Assembly (NCBI GenBank): GCA_028023455.1
Contig: JAQFVV010000012.1
Span: 12,228,864-12,292,863 of the forward strand
Source: Epiperipatus broadwayi
Taxonomy: Eukaryota > Onychophora > Udeonychophora > Euonychophora > Peripatidae
Direction: 5' to 3'
Length of the DNA: 64,000 nucleotides
The number at the start of each line of letters is the position of its first letter. Position 1 is the stretch's first letter. Position numbers and translations under genes: made by a program. Positions 46,281 to 60,274 of this stretch are shown here, one piece after another. The notes under the pieces were generated by a model, which was given only the letters and a program-made list of their open reading frames with translations, did no database searches and was not told the origin of the DNA.

Positions 46281-46668
46281 AGTATTTTTCTGAAGGTTTG
46301 TGATGATTGTGTTTTAGTTGTATATTTATATTGGACTATTTCTATCATCTACTATAAGTATTGAATGTCTTTAGAAATATTTAACTTTATTTACATATTC
46401 CAAATACATTCAACTATTAGTAATAGCATATCAAACAAGTTTTGAGAGGTATTATTATCTCCACTTCTTCATGTGTTGCTGGCCTAACCAGTGACAGTAC
46501 TAACATGGGATTTGAACTTAGACCCTTAGATTCCTGAGTATTGAATTTTAAGATAATGCTTTGACTAACTGATCTATCCTGCCAAAGGCAACATTCAGTA
46601 GAAATTTCATATACTTATCTATGAGGCTCCTCCTGATTTCTCCACTTTCTCCTCAGAGCAAAGTTGAC
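46281..46668 (-). repeat. Direct repeat flanking PLE copy E (right)
   Basis: Matches 43,648-44,037 over its full length (starts AGTATTTTTCTGAAGGTTTG, ends near CTCCTCAGAGCAAAGTTGA), including the SINE head with GGGATTTGAACTTAGACCC, a slightly worn B box. The two copies differ at many positions, so the duplication is old. Confidence 0.8.
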
Positions 46669-47900
46669 AAATAGTCATGCTAAAGAAGGTTAGTCTTTCA
46701 TACTGAAAAAAAACAATACTTAGTTAATTAGTATAACAAGTTAACAAACAATTTTGTCCTGTACATAGTGAGTGTTCTTAATGTGGGCAAAGTAAAATCT
46801 TACCTCCCATATTAAATTAGTTGATCTGACAAGCTTGTTCAGGAAAGGAACCTAAATTTTATTTATTACAAAACAAAAATGTTTTTTCATCCTGTAAGCT
46901 GTAATTTTCCCTTTTCATTTTATGATTTGAGAAATGATTTAAGCTAGGTATATATTTCCCCATTGTTCATAGATAAAATTTAAAGTTCAGACAGTTCACT
47001 TAAATGATTTGAACAACATTTTGTCGTAAGAATGTCCTATAAAATGTTTCTAAACCTCATAGCAAAATCTCTCGATCTTGTAAATTCATATTCTTTCTTG
47101 AATTCATATATTGATAGGGTTAGAACTGTTGTTTGACTTTGGTATGGTACTGCTTTCTCATAGAATCCATTCCATCCTCTGCAAGCTGATATAGTGATAC
47201 TAAGGAAAACTCATTCTATAGAATTTTGGCATCTCAATTAAGCATTCGATGGATGAATTAATGTTTACATCTTCTGGTAAGCATCTACAAAAGACCTCCA
47301 TAGCAGATTTTTTAGCTGAAAAACATTGGAGTAGCTTTTAAATAACTTGAATATTCTTAGTTATAAATTTTTAATGTTAAAAGCTTTAAAATGCAATTCT
47401 GCATTATATATATTAGCAGATGTAAAATTACTTTTCTGATAATATTTGAATGATGTACTACTATTTCTTTATAGTTTTCACAATTGATAATATTTCTATT
47501 CTTCTGAATGATTGTTATTTAATAGGAAACTCCCTTGGGTGCAGAGTTACAATATTATAAAAGAATTTCTTGATATCAAAAGCTATGTAAGCAAATAATT
47601 CCTTTGGCTTATTCAACCATCTTTGCGGTTATTTTGATATTCAAATCTGGAAAGAAAAATATCTTTTTTTTTGTATATATATTATCTTGACAGGGTTTTT
47701 ATATATAGTGATTGTTGAGTTAGTTAATGTTTTCAATTTAGTAATGAATCATAAACTTTCATCTTTTGAACAATGGATTGCTTGGATATGCTTGACCTAG
47801 ATCATCTTCATGTTCTAAAGTTCAAGTTTTGGTTAATTTCCATGCTTACTGAACAATAGGTTTACTTTTGTTTTATCTACATGTGGAATATTTAATCTTT
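46669..47900 (-). pseudogene. Unidentified decayed coding region
   Basis: On the minus strand two stretches look protein-coding, although each is broken. One is 47,038-47,336, with SAMEVFCRCLPEDVN, IECLIEMPKFYRMSF and, one frame over, ITISACRGWNGFYEK, TTVLTLSIYEFKKEYEF and RSRDFAMRFRNIL. The other is 47,518-47,610, with KPKELFAYIAFDIKKFFYN. The mixed amino-acid use, unlike the Lys/Ile/Asn runs of chance frames here, is the reason to list it. I recognise no family. It may be an old transposon gene or a dead host exon. Confidence 0.35.
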
Positions 47901-49780
47901 AATTTTTATGTCTAGGTAGAGAAATTTTTTTATTTAAAGCTAATGTTTTCTAATTGACATTACTAATATATGTGTAAGTTAATTTTTTTTCTGTATTATG
48001 CTGACTTCAATCATTTATATTTTAAGTTGTTTATTAGAGTGTACTGACTTGCAAATGAGTGTGTACATGAATATTTACATGAGTTGTAAGTGACCCTTAC
48101 AATATATATATATATGCATGTGTCCGCATGAGTGTTGTGTAAGTAATGCAAAAAGTAAACATAATTTGTTAATAAAATTACATACATAAATGGCCATAGT
48201 TAGCCATTAATCATTTCTGACAAATGATCTATTCTTTATTCATTTTTTTATTAATTAGTAATGTGCAATTATCACATTTTGTAAAAAGAAGGCATCAAAC
48301 CCATTGAAATTCTTAGAGAAATTTTAGAAATATGTTGACTGTTATATAACAACAAAAAAACGTAGTAAAATGTTTTCAACCTTATAAGTAGATGAGGTAA
48401 AAAAAATGATTTCAAGAGTACAAAAAATTATCTTTTCTCATGGAATCTAACATATAGAATTTCAAGCAAATTATATTGAAAAAATAATGTTAATATAACT
48501 AGCTCTTTAAAATTTATTAATCCAATTATTAGGAATATATATATATTTGAAACAGAAACAATGCTTAATGCTAGCTAAAATCGATATAAAATATTTGAAA
48601 TGTCCCATAACTACATTGTTTCACCCATACTCCCCCTTTAAATAAAGAATAGCTTGAATTTTTGAACTCTCAGTATCACCAAAACAATATAGCTATGGGA
48701 TGTTTCAAATAGAGCCTACCCATAGGTAGTTATTAATCCAGATTTGAACTCTAAAATAGAAGCATGAAACTAAAAATGCAGAAAAGTATATATATATTCT
48801 CACATTTTATCCATATGTGGAAGGGAAATACAAATGAGTACCAGAAGTCATGATCAAATTTCAAGGACTGTTAACTGTGGTTAAAACAGCTGATGAACAA
48901 CCATATCATCATCACAGACACCAATCAAAGTTAAATTACATGTCACCAGCCACCAGCAAAGCTTCACCATATTACAAGGGTATATGCATTAATGAGTCAT
49001 CAGTCAGCTGTGATAGCCTACAGTATTAAATTGTACAAATAATGACAGTGGACCTGCTGAGAAAATCATCACCAAGCTGGATGAAGCCAAAAAGTGATGG
49101 AGATACCTACTAATGCATTTGCATGACTATGTTTTCCATGGTTTAATTTAAGGCAGGGGAGAGAATGGCACATCTCACTTTGCCTTTAATAATAGTCTAG
49201 TCCAGATTTTATTTTATCTATTTTGGACTGAGTTTTCATTATCATAAACCATTGTGTATACAGGTAGAAAACAAATAAATAATGGCAAGAACAAGCCATT
49301 AAGTGATGATGCTCACTAAATCGAAATGTTTTCATTAAGAATAAGGTTCTAACAATAAATAGTCAAACTTTGTGAAGATAGGGTCAAAGAACTACTATCT
49401 AAAGCTGAAAGACAAAATACAAGTTCTCCAGATTATAGCTATTAAAAGCTAAACAGTTGATGCAGTGGGGCAAGTCCGCATTTAAGACTGGAAACTGCTA
49501 GATTCAAACATTGGCAAGAGGAAAACTGTTATAATAGAAGCCAGAAGTGTTACCAGACCTATTCACAAGGCAGCTGCCAAAATACACTTGAAAATGGTAG
49601 GATACTTATGGAGATAATTCCAGTCTCTTGTTCTGTAGTTCACCTAGACCTAGGACCTATACCATCATCAATTGGCAGCAGGAAGAATATAGCCATTGTG
49701 AAATATATATATATTTGTTAATAAATATAATATATAAAACATATTTGCTTGTGTTTGGTATTCCAGACTAAACACAACAA
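47901..49780. other. Intergenic DNA, more complex from 48.6 to 49.7 kb
   Basis: From about 48,600 to 49,700 the sequence is more GC-rich and complex but has no open frame. Around 49,460-49,510 a faint tRNA-like pattern (GATGCAGTGGGGCAAG, then CTAGATTCAAACATTGG) hints at an old SINE. Confidence 0.4.
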
Positions 49781-49830
49781 AGAGAGAGAGAGAGATCGAT
49801 AGATGGATAGAAAGACAGATATACACAAAG
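49781..49830 (+). repeat. Short GA/GATA microsatellite
   Basis: AGAGAGAGAGAGAG runs into GATAGATGGATAGAAAGACA. Confidence 0.85.
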
Positions 49831-50594
49831 AAAGTTAATGTAAGAATTGGTTTTTATAGAAACCAAAATTCCATTTTACATGATGGAATGATTATGTTGC
49901 AGTTTATGGTGTTATGACTTCTATAATAATATTTGATAATTTTTCTCACTCTGATAAATTCTATTTATTTTTATGATTAAAATTTTATCATTTAATTTTT
50001 TATTGATTATCTATAAATGGAAAAAAAATCACACCAGCAAATTTATTACTGGAAATAAATCTCATTTTCTTAAGTAAAAAACCTCTCTTTAAAAAAAATC
50101 AGCTGTTATTAATGCAACTTAAACATTGATTCATGGCGAAGAAAAATATTTATGTAAAATTAGAATTTTAAAAAATTTCGGAATTTTCATTTTGTTGAAA
50201 AACATTATTTTATTAACTCTGTTAATTATGATAGCTATTTGTGCATACATATACAGTAATCTACATACGTTCACAGATTTTGTATCTGCAGTTTTGAAAA
50301 AAAATATTAAAAATAAATTAGAAAATCAAACTTTTTGAATTTATAAAAAAAAATTTCTCATCTTTTGCATACTACATGAATGTAATTAGTTGGGTGGTTG
50401 CTCTCTCTTTCATTACTTTTTTCATAATAGAATTATTCTACTTTTTGTTAATTATTTTATTGATGTTTTAATGTGTTTCATTTCAATTGCAGCACATATG
50501 TACAAATATATTAGGTTTGCTATATTTCTTAGTGTTAGATATTTATAGAAAAGGCTTAGAATCAAGATGAAGGGTGTATGTAATCTTATGCACA
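49831..50594. other. AT-rich DNA, no supported gene
   Basis: A 70-codon open frame (50,126-50,338) with a hydrophobic middle is probably chance in AT-rich DNA. Confidence 0.45.
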
Positions 50595-51388
<794 letters not shown>

Positions 51389-53529
51389 TGTAATGGATAA
51401 TCTGTTATAGGTTGGTCAATATCAAACACCAAAAGGTACTGCTAGACTTATAGCCTGGAATGTAGGCTGTCTTCTCAAGAGATATCATATTAAAGATTTA
51501 CTAACGAAAATATGAAACTATAAACATCTACACAGCCACACACCATTACCTATAGATACTTTTAATGCCAATTGGTTATGGAGAACAGAGATTCTTTAGA
51601 AACATCAATTGGCAAAAGTGTACAACAGTAAGCAAACACTAAGTTTAATGTAATAACAAACAGAACAAATTTATTAACAATTTACTACAATACAGTTTAA
51701 TGACTTATATATTTGCAGTTATAGACTTATGTAATTATAAATTTCCTCGGAAGACTTTATCTAGATATATGTTAGCAAAGCAAAGTTGAGATGTGCACAT
51801 TTATTTTTCTATTAAAAGAAATATTCACAACACAGAGGCAACTACAAAATTATCTTTATACAATATGCATTTGATTCTATGATACATTAAAAATAAAACC
51901 ACCTAATAAACCTCTAATAATCTCAGAGTAAAATTAAAATCAAATTGATGAGAAATATCTAAACCTGGAGCAAAATCAAAGTCATTCACAAGTGATTCAA
52001 GCAGGAAATAATATATATTGGAAGAGAACTCCAGTGCAGTGAATAAAATATCTATAAAGATATAAATGCACATACATATATTGTAATATTTCATTTCAAA
52101 AGCATATGTAAAACAATAAAAAAAAACACAACTTGCAACCGCTTAAAAGTTCTTAATAAAATAAAATCAGCGTATTAAACTACACATATATGTATATACA
52201 CACATCGGATTTGCCCACACATAACTTAATTCTATTCATTTATAAATATATTATTTAAATAAATGAAATAGCTTCAAAAATATGAATTTTGTTAACTAAA
52301 TCTTAATTCTTAAAAAAAAAAAAAACTTAATTTAATGGTTTTTATTTTAAAATCTTTAAGAAAAGGATTTATGATGCAAGGTTGACTATTTTTTTAACTT
52401 GAACATTCAAAGAGGTAAACAATTACACATAACTAAATTTAAAAGGCAATTTGTCAAAGATAATCAAAATTTTAAAATTGTCTATACCTTCAAATATTCA
52501 GAGGCATAGCATATATATATATATGAAAACATACTCGGACAGCAGAGTATGAAAATGTAATTATATATATATGTCTAGTACTCTCAAAATTAAATAAAGT
52601 ATTATAAAACAAATATTAGAACCAAGTTAACACAGAAAAATAAATAAAATAAATACACAAAATTGCATAAATTAAATAATAAATTGATGATCATATATAA
52701 TTATTACTGGTTTGTGGTAACTAGAGTTTCTTGAAGTTTATTAAATGATTACAGTTCATAAAATAAATAAACTGGTTGTCTTAAATCCAAGATATGGGTG
52801 GATTGTTTCTGCATAAAGATTAGATTACCATTATATATTGAAACAGTAAGATTCGTATTCGAATCTTAAGTTTCATCTTTTTCTGTCGTCTCTCACTGAC
52901 CGGTCTATCCCGCCCAAATTTAAACTTTTTGGTATCGAGTTGTGTGTGTAGCAATATTAAAAATGTATAAATATATGTAGAATTCAGCATAAACACGCAC
53001 AAATTTCGATCTCAAATTAAACGCAATAAATAGGGATAAAATAATATAATTTAGATTTCTTTTAGTTATATGGTTTTGTATAATTTTAATCATTTATTTT
53101 GGATTATAAAGTTCGTATTTATTGCTTTGTTTAAATTTCATTTAATAATAATTCTAAAAAAATCTGATGTAATATTTAATTAAAAGTTAAAATAATCTTA
53201 TGTTCCCTTTTTGTCTTTGAAATTGAAAAGCATCGGTCAGTGATAGATAATAGATTAATTAAAGAAAAATTCCCCAAAATACAATTAGTAAATGTAAAAT
53301 GTAAACAATAGAATGGCAGCTTTCTTTAATTAAAAACCAACAAAATGCATTGATTATCCTCCGGGAAGATTAAGTAGAACCTAAAAATACCTTAACAAAA
53401 ATGTGAAAGATCAAGATAAAAAAAAGAGAGGCCATCTTAAACTTGCTGGAGTCATTCACTTAAACTTTAGCTTTGCTCTCGATCACTGAGAGTCTCCAAA
53501 CATAATAAAAATAATTTGTTCCTGCCAAG
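51389..53529. other. AT-rich DNA, no gene seen
   Basis: Short TA runs (52,506-52,524; 52,561-52,573). No supported coding region. Confidence 0.5.
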
Positions 53530-53755
53530 GTATGACCGAGTAAAGCACCTAGATTATTCTCCACCGGGAGATGGCCTGTCGGATGCCGAACTTTCCATTG
53601 CCCGTCATAAATTCACCATGAAGATCTGCTGCCTGAAATGAATGAGAAAGCTGCTGCTGCTGTGAAAGAAAATGAAATATCTAAATACAAGAAAGAATTG
53701 CCACTCGTGAACTTTTTGCTGCTAAACTAATGGAATCAGAAAACTTCTTATAAAA
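53530..53755 (+). pseudogene. Possible processed pseudogene or dead exon
   Basis: A GC-richer block translates in pieces as YDRVKHLDYSPPGDGLSDAE (about 53,529-53,590), LSIARHKFTM, MNEKAAAAVKENEISKY and, one frame over, IATRELFAAKLMESENFL before a stop. Charged, Ala-rich helical composition and sustained openness in changing frames suggest a former coding sequence with at least two frameshifts. I do not recognise the protein. No introns or poly(A) tail are evident, so processed pseudogene and decayed exon are both possible. Confidence 0.4.
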
Positions 53756-54870
53756 CAGGTACCTGTCTGTGTTCAAACTCTAGAGTACTCTAATAATATG
53801 CTATAGCTCTTCTTCATACTACTTATCTAAATTATAAAATATAAAACTACCATATGTATAAACTGAATAATTAACTTAATGTGTAAATTTCTCTACTAAT
53901 CTAGCTTACCTCATTCTATCTTGGGTGCGTATTTTTAAAATCTACATTTTATCTATATTTATTATTTAATTATTGCATGCTCATAATTATCTCAATTTTC
54001 AAAGTTTAAATCTATGATCGTTTGAAACAGTGAATGCGTGTCACATTCCGAGGCAGAGACCAGCCTGACATTCTCATTTCCTTAATAACTTCACTTTCAT
54101 ATAAATCGACACACATTCAGTGCATCATTTATTGTAATGCAGGGTCTACTACTTCGCAAATGGCTGGCATATTAGTTGTAATAACTCCCAGTTTATATAT
54201 ATTTTGTATTTATTAAATCTAATGAATAATTCTAGAAAATCCCATTTCTTTGAGAGTCGCCAGAGTTCTTGAGTAAATGTTGGTAATGTAGGGCCAAGTC
54301 AGAAATCTATTTAAATCTCATCATAACCGTTTATACAGTATATATGTGTTACGTTTTAGAGATGTGATGACCCATTCTGCTGTGAAATTTCCGGATTCTT
54401 CAGGGTTGAAATTAACCCCAGTCATCCTACACAAGCGGGCATAATGGGTGCTCCCGTAGGACTTGACAATGTCATGCAGCCAGCCGGCAAAACTGCGACA
54501 CGGACCGCTTGTCCCTGGTTATGCTTATGTGACACCTTACTTCATCGGGCCAATGGCAGAGACCAGCCCGACATTCTTATAAACTCATTCACGGCATTGC
54601 AGTTTCGATATACTGCCATTCCATATCGCCTTTCTAAAGCATACCACGTGTTCCTTTACTTAGTTTTATTATTCTATATATCACTCCACCTCTGCATTAT
54701 CTTCATAATTCACTCTCAAATAAATGTTTGCCCTTAGTCATAAGATAAATATTTTAATTAAATAAATATATGTCCGTCGCTACTCTTAAATCTTACTTTA
54801 GACTCTTGCATTGCAAAGGTATAAATTCCCCAAGGCATGCATTAGAAATACTTACTCGAGAATTTTAGGT
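53756..54870 (+). repeat. GC-richer patch with a duplicated ~25-bp motif
   Basis: GGCAGAGACCAGCCTGACAT (54,051) and GGCAGAGACCAGCCCGACAT (54,555) are near-identical and ~500 bp apart, each followed by similar TTCTyAT sequence. The rest of 54,360-54,640 is clearly richer in GC than the surroundings and unrecognised. No protein family is evident despite a 97-codon frame at 54,444-54,737. Confidence 0.55.
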
Positions 54871-54879
54871 AGCTAGATT

Positions 54880-55040
54880 ACGCCTTCAAATAAATGTATT
54901 CCTTTTGTAAACATTACAGTATCGGAAATACCGCTACTGAAATCCTCAATATAAAATAATGTCTAAATAAATAAATGTATTCTTTAAAATATAATCATGT
55001 CGCAAATCCCGCTACTGAAGCTGTTAGTCCATAAAATATT
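54880..55040 (+). repeat. Diverged tandem pair
   Basis: AAATAAATGTATTCYTT followed by TCGSAAATMCCGCTACTGAA occurs twice (near 54,888-54,945 and 54,968-55,022), a period of roughly 80 bp. Confidence 0.7.
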
Positions 55041-55990
55041 ATTAGATTGTTTTATTAAAATGTATTAATAAATAATTTTAAACTATACGTCTGCAGTTAC
55101 GTTTCATTTATTCGATACCCATTCTATATAATATTTCCTCGATTATGTAAATATGAATGTTTAATTAATATTAGTTTGGTTATTGGCTAACTCGAGAATA
55201 AAATCATGAGTCTCTTGCATATCCCTGACCACCGTGCCTAAGGAAATATTTACTAATGTCGCATCAGATGCGTTGTTTCGTGGATTGTATTGTGGAACCG
55301 ATAAACTATGTTCGAACTCAGTACCATGGGTGGTTTCGCTACTCAGTGGTGCTGCTGTTCTGTATGGTGATCGAATTCTGCACTATGTTTACGAGTCACA
55401 CGTTTTCTGACCGTTACAATATGTATGTTTTAATTTTAGAAAGATGGAGAAGAGCTCTTTTTCTAACTCACTTGTGAGAAATACTTTGATTCTTTTTGAA
55501 ATATTTTTTCTTGATTGGGTTTTCATATTTTTTGGGGGGAGTTTGTCGTAAATTTTTGTTCATTTTCACTTTTGAGAAATGTATCTGTTTTAGCTGCAAT
55601 ATTATATGTGAAGCTGTTCATCATGATAATGGATTTAATTCAGCAATTGAAGTTAGACATCTTGTTTATGGAATTCATGCCCAGAATGAAGCTGTTTAAT
55701 GGCTTCTAGCAGAACATGCTTGTAGAAGTTCCTCGTAATTCATATTGCAGTAATGTTCCTAGTGAGTGGTAAATAGAGGCTGCAAGCAAAGATCAAAGAC
55801 AAAATTATTTTCTGAGTTACCACCTTGGCAAAACATATTTTTCAGATATAATTAAACAAGCCAATAATTATTTTCAATCATCCATATTTACAAAATTCCT
55901 TAGATAAGTAGAACAACATATTTACATGTAACAACTAGTATCTTAATCCTTAAAAATATGTTTAATTAAAATTTTAAAACATTTGCAAAA
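55041..55990. other. Unassigned sequence with short open frames
   Basis: Frames of 64-73 codons at 55,256-55,709 show no motif I recognise. The block 55,200-55,480 is GC-richer than the flanks and may belong to the same unidentified element as 53.5-55.0 kb. Confidence 0.4.
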
Positions 55991-56103
55991 TATGAGTAAA
56001 GCTTAATAAAAGCACAGCCGCCTTGCAAGCAAGCAGTTGGTTGCAGACGGTTGTTGAGGGTTCGCCTCCTGGCCGATGCTATGACATATGAAAAAAAAAA
56101 AGA
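55991..56103 (+). mobile_element. Short tRNA-derived SINE, copy 3 (5'-truncated)
   Basis: CACAGCCGCCTTGCAAGCAA, then the extended arm, a B-box region (GGGTTCGCCTCC), then GATGCTATGACATATG and an A tract ending at 56,102. The A box is missing. Confidence 0.8.
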
Positions 56104-57943
56104 AATCCATTTTTAAAGAATTTCTCTTAATATTAAGATAAATTATTTTATCAATTTTTTTTAAAATTCATCTGATCCTTTAGTTATATTTAATTAACTT
56201 TCTTTTTATAACATAACTTTTTAAAATAAATTTATTTAGTTGAAATAACTTTGTTTTTTTATCTTTTTTGAAACTAAATTTAAAATTAACTATGTTTCAT
56301 TTTAAGCATATATATTTTTATAAGGGTATGTGTGACTATAATAGGTATCTACATTTAATAAAATTCTAAGTTTCATGCATGAAATCTGAATCCAACTCGT
56401 GATTATCACCTATATTAGCAGTAACCACAGCTTTCCTCATGTTATTTGATTTTAAAAAATGTAATGTAGTTGATAATTGTAATATATTTAGATATTTCTA
56501 TTAAATATTAATACATGAAATATCAACAGCAGATAAAAATTACTATTGTAATGTATTTTGATAAACATTGTTATATAGGTCATTTTAACCTCTGTTAATA
56601 AATAACTCATGTATTATTATTTCATGTAAATATTCTCTAAATATATTTTAATTTTCAACTACACTACATTGTTTTATTTTACTAATGTGAGCAAAGCAAA
56701 CCTGTGGCTTTGGGTGCATTAGTAATATAATAATAAAAATAAAAGAATATAATGCAGTTGATTAAAATATATTTCTAATTTATATAAATATTAATGTTTT
56801 ATTATATCAATTTCATTTTGATTTTTGGTGTACTAAATAACAAATAAAAATTTTCCTCACTAATCCTCTTCATTTTTCTAGTTGGTTCCATCATTGTTAT
56901 TAGAAATTTTATAATTAAAATATATTTACATATTCCACTTTCAAACTCAAGTCATACCCTTACATTAGGAGAAAGTTTGATAATTAAAATATATTTATGT
57001 ATTCCACTTTCAATTTTTAATAAATTGAATACTAAATAATATCATTATTCACTAATTCTATTTCTCTAGCTATTCTCTTGCATTAGTAGAAAGTTTGATA
57101 ATTAAAATATAGTTACATAATATTTGCACAAAAGTTATCAATGATAATATCACAAAATATCCTTTATTAAATACAATAAACAATAATTTTAAAAAAATTT
57201 CATTTTTCTCGTGATAATTTTTAAAAGGCTATAAAATTTTAATGTCACCTAATTAATATATGCAAGTAAGAAATTAAATATATAGTCAAATTAAAAATTA
57301 AACAATTTAAAATATATTTATTCAATAATATTTTACCTGAATTACCAAAAACTTTTATCTCTTCATTTCTTTAGGATTTATTTCAATAAGTAGGCCACAA
57401 CATCTTACTTAATCATATGAAAATATACTTTTAAAAAAATGATAAAAGTTTATCAAATCAGTATTTTTCCTGCTGTATTCTTGGCATTTTAAAATTTAAA
57501 TACTTCACATATTAAATATGTTTAACTGACAATTCTAAAAGTTTATCAATTTCATAATAAATGTTGATCAAATTCATTAGTATTTCTCTTGATGTAGAAA
57601 TGGCATTTAAAATTTTATTTTAATGTGTTGAATTGAATGTATTGCAATAGGTGTATTACATGGCACATAATAACATAGTGTGTGTACACAAATATAGGTA
57701 AATTTGAAAGGAAAATTAGAAATAAACAAAGACAAAAATTTTGTAGATATTTTCTACATTTCCTGGAATAAAACAATCCTAGAAAAAGGTTAAATAATTT
57801 TGAATTTAAAATAAAATTTTATTATAAATTCAACATTTAAAAAAGTCTAAATAAATATTAATTTTGTATTCTGATTTTAAAATTAAAACAAGCACATTTT
57901 ATGATAAAATATAACTGATAATTATAAACATTTCTATTATTTT
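56104..57943. repeat. AT-rich DNA with three copies of a ~40-bp motif
   Basis: TTGATAATTAAAATATATTT or a close form, with a TATTCCACTTTCAA 3' part in two of them, recurs near 56,908, 56,975 and 57,095. The rest shows no gene. Confidence 0.55.
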
Positions 57944-58313
57944 TCTGAATGTTTGTGATGATGTTTTAGTTGCATTTTTATATTGGACTATTTCCGTCAT
58001 CTAATATGAGTATTGAATGTCTTTAGAAAAATTTAACTTTATTTAAATATTTCAAATACATTCACTGTTAGTAATAGTACATCAAACAGGTTAGTATATG
58101 CACAATGGTTCATGCTAGTATTGTCACTGGTCAGGCCAGCAACACCCGAAAAAGAGAGGAGACTAATATCTCTGAAAACATTGTGCATATACTAACCTGT
58201 TTGATGTGCTATTACTAACAGTTGAATGTATTTGGAATATTTAAATAAAGTTAAATTTTTCTAAAAACATTCAATACTCATATTAGATGATAGAAATAGT
58301 CCAATATAAAAAT
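57944..58313. repeat. Fold-back built from SINE tail sequence
   Basis: The left arm (57,944-58,110, antisense) and right arm (58,112-58,313, sense) both carry the tail and part of the central region of the SINE found at 43,648-44,037. GGTTAGTATATGCACAATG is answered by CATTGTGCATATACTAACC. No tRNA head is present in either arm. The centre holds CTAGTATTGTCACTGGTCAG. Confidence 0.88.
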
Positions 58314-58929
58314 ACAATTTCAATTATATATTTTTAAAATCTTTGTAGATCACACTTGTGATAAAATTCCAAAAAGTAGCTTTTAATTAAAAGTGATTTG
58401 AAAAGATTAAAAAACAGTTTTTAATTAAAAGTAGTTTTTGATTTAGTGTTTTTGTCAACTCAGCTGACTATATAAAAAATTTGATAAAAAGAATAGAGTT
58501 GACTAATAATATTTTGAGAAGCAGTTGGCCCGTAGCAGAGTTGGTCGGTTTCTAGAGCTATACAGATAGATACTATGAATCAGATGCAGCTGAATTTGAG
58601 ACTATAGATCCAGCAGTGGTCTACTAGTTTACTATGCTGGATTTTAGATATAATTTGAAGAAAGGCCCAACTTCTTTGTATCCATCTATAGTGTACATAG
58701 TATTAGATTGCTAGCCTAAAGTCTCAATCAAACCAATTGAAGACTAACTGTTAGCTGATTATGCCTTTCTTGATAATGATAATCATGGACTATACCTGTC
58801 TCACCAAGACTAGCTACATAACCAAGAGAAATCTCTCAGCTTGCTAAAAGATTTATCTGTATGCAGAGAAGCATAAACATATGTGATGATTAGTATTATA
58901 TATAATGAGAACAAAATTATAATGTTCTT
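58314..58929. other. Unassigned sequence
   Basis: About 58,520-58,880 is more complex than average but has no open frame or recognised repeat. Confidence 0.4.
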
Positions 58930-59250
58930 TTAAGTAATTCCTTAAAATGACATTTTAAAAAACAAGTAAATAATTTTACTTAAATTAAATGTCTAAAAAT
59001 GGAGATTTAATTCATAGACAATTTTACATGTGTTTTTTCAAGAGAATACATGAAATTTATTTACTTTCAACATGGAAATAATTGTGATATATATATATAA
59101 AACAATATTATTTTAAGTCATTTAAAATCTATATTTTTAAAAAAAGCTAAAACAAGTAAATAATTTTGTTTGAATTTGAATTAAAAAGAAAAGTTAAGAA
59201 TAAAGAATTAATTCATGGACAATGCTATTTTTTTAAAAAAAGAAACTCTT
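58930..59250 (+). repeat. Diverged direct duplication
   Basis: AACAAGTAAATAATTTTACT then AATTCATAGACAATTTTAC (from 58,960) is repeated as AACAAGTAAATAATTTTGTT then AATTCATGGACAATGC (from 59,151), ~190 bp apart. Confidence 0.65.
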
Positions 59251-59559
59251 TTTAGATTAGAAAAATATATACTTGCTGTATTATTTTTAAAGTTGTTTAT
59301 AAATTTTAATCAACAGTGACCTGTCAGGGGGAAGACTGTTATAGGATAGTACTTTTTTTAAAAAAAAGAAACTGTAAACTATTGTAATAGAATTTGATAA
59401 CTGATTCATATCATCCACATTTTTATTGATACGCACAGGTCTGAATTTTATGTATATTTTCCAAATGGAATTAATTATGAAATGTATTTTTAATAATTTT
59501 ATTATTTTGACAAGTTCAGGTATATTCATTTTATAGTGTGTCCCATGTTTGTGTGCATA

Positions 59560-60130
59560 TTAATCAATGTGTTTCAGATAGACATATAAGTAAGTTTTAA
59601 TTATTCACTTATAGATTTATGACAATATTGAATAATGAATTTTACCACACATCCATGATGTATTTGTATTTTACATAAACATAGTATAATGCATTATATA
59701 TATATATCACTAAAATATGATAACTTTAAATTTTAATCATTTATTGTATTTTATATGATGATTGAAATATAAATCAATTGTATTGTACATCTATGTGCAA
59801 ATATCAATGCATGTCAGATAGACACTTATATATAAATTTTAATCATTTATTTTATTCTTTTATGATAAGTCAAATATGTTCAGAAAGTACTGTGTCACAT
59901 GTCTATGTACATACGTAAATACAAAATGCATGTCAGATAGACACATATAAATTTTAATCATTTATTTTATTATTAAATGACAATTCAAGTATGTTCAAAA
60001 ATTATTATGTCACATGTCTGTGTGTATATATATCAATGAGTATGAAATAGAACACATATGTAAAATTTAATCATTTTTAAAATTTTATTAAATGTCAATT
60101 GAAATATGTTCATTGTATATATATGTAAAC
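59560..60130 (+). repeat. Degenerate tandem repeat, period ~115-120 bp
   Basis: CAGATAGACAYWTAWA followed by TTTTAATCATTTATTTTA-type sequence, then TGTCACATGTCTRTGTG-type sequence, recurs near 59,575, 59,700, 59,815, 59,934 and 60,047. Similarity falls toward both ends of the array. Confidence 0.7.
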
Positions 60131-60274
60131 CAATGTAATAACTTAAGTTTTGTATTAATTATGTAAGTCACAATATGATAGTTTGTTTTATTTGTATATC
60201 ACTGAAAAAGTAGAATGTTTAATTAATATGAATATAGCCAAAATCTAAAGACCTTAATATAATTTTTTATTGTT

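Noticed and set aside
50126-50338. 70-codon frame with a membrane-like segment
   Set aside because: Composition matches chance frames in AT-rich DNA. No motif, no context.
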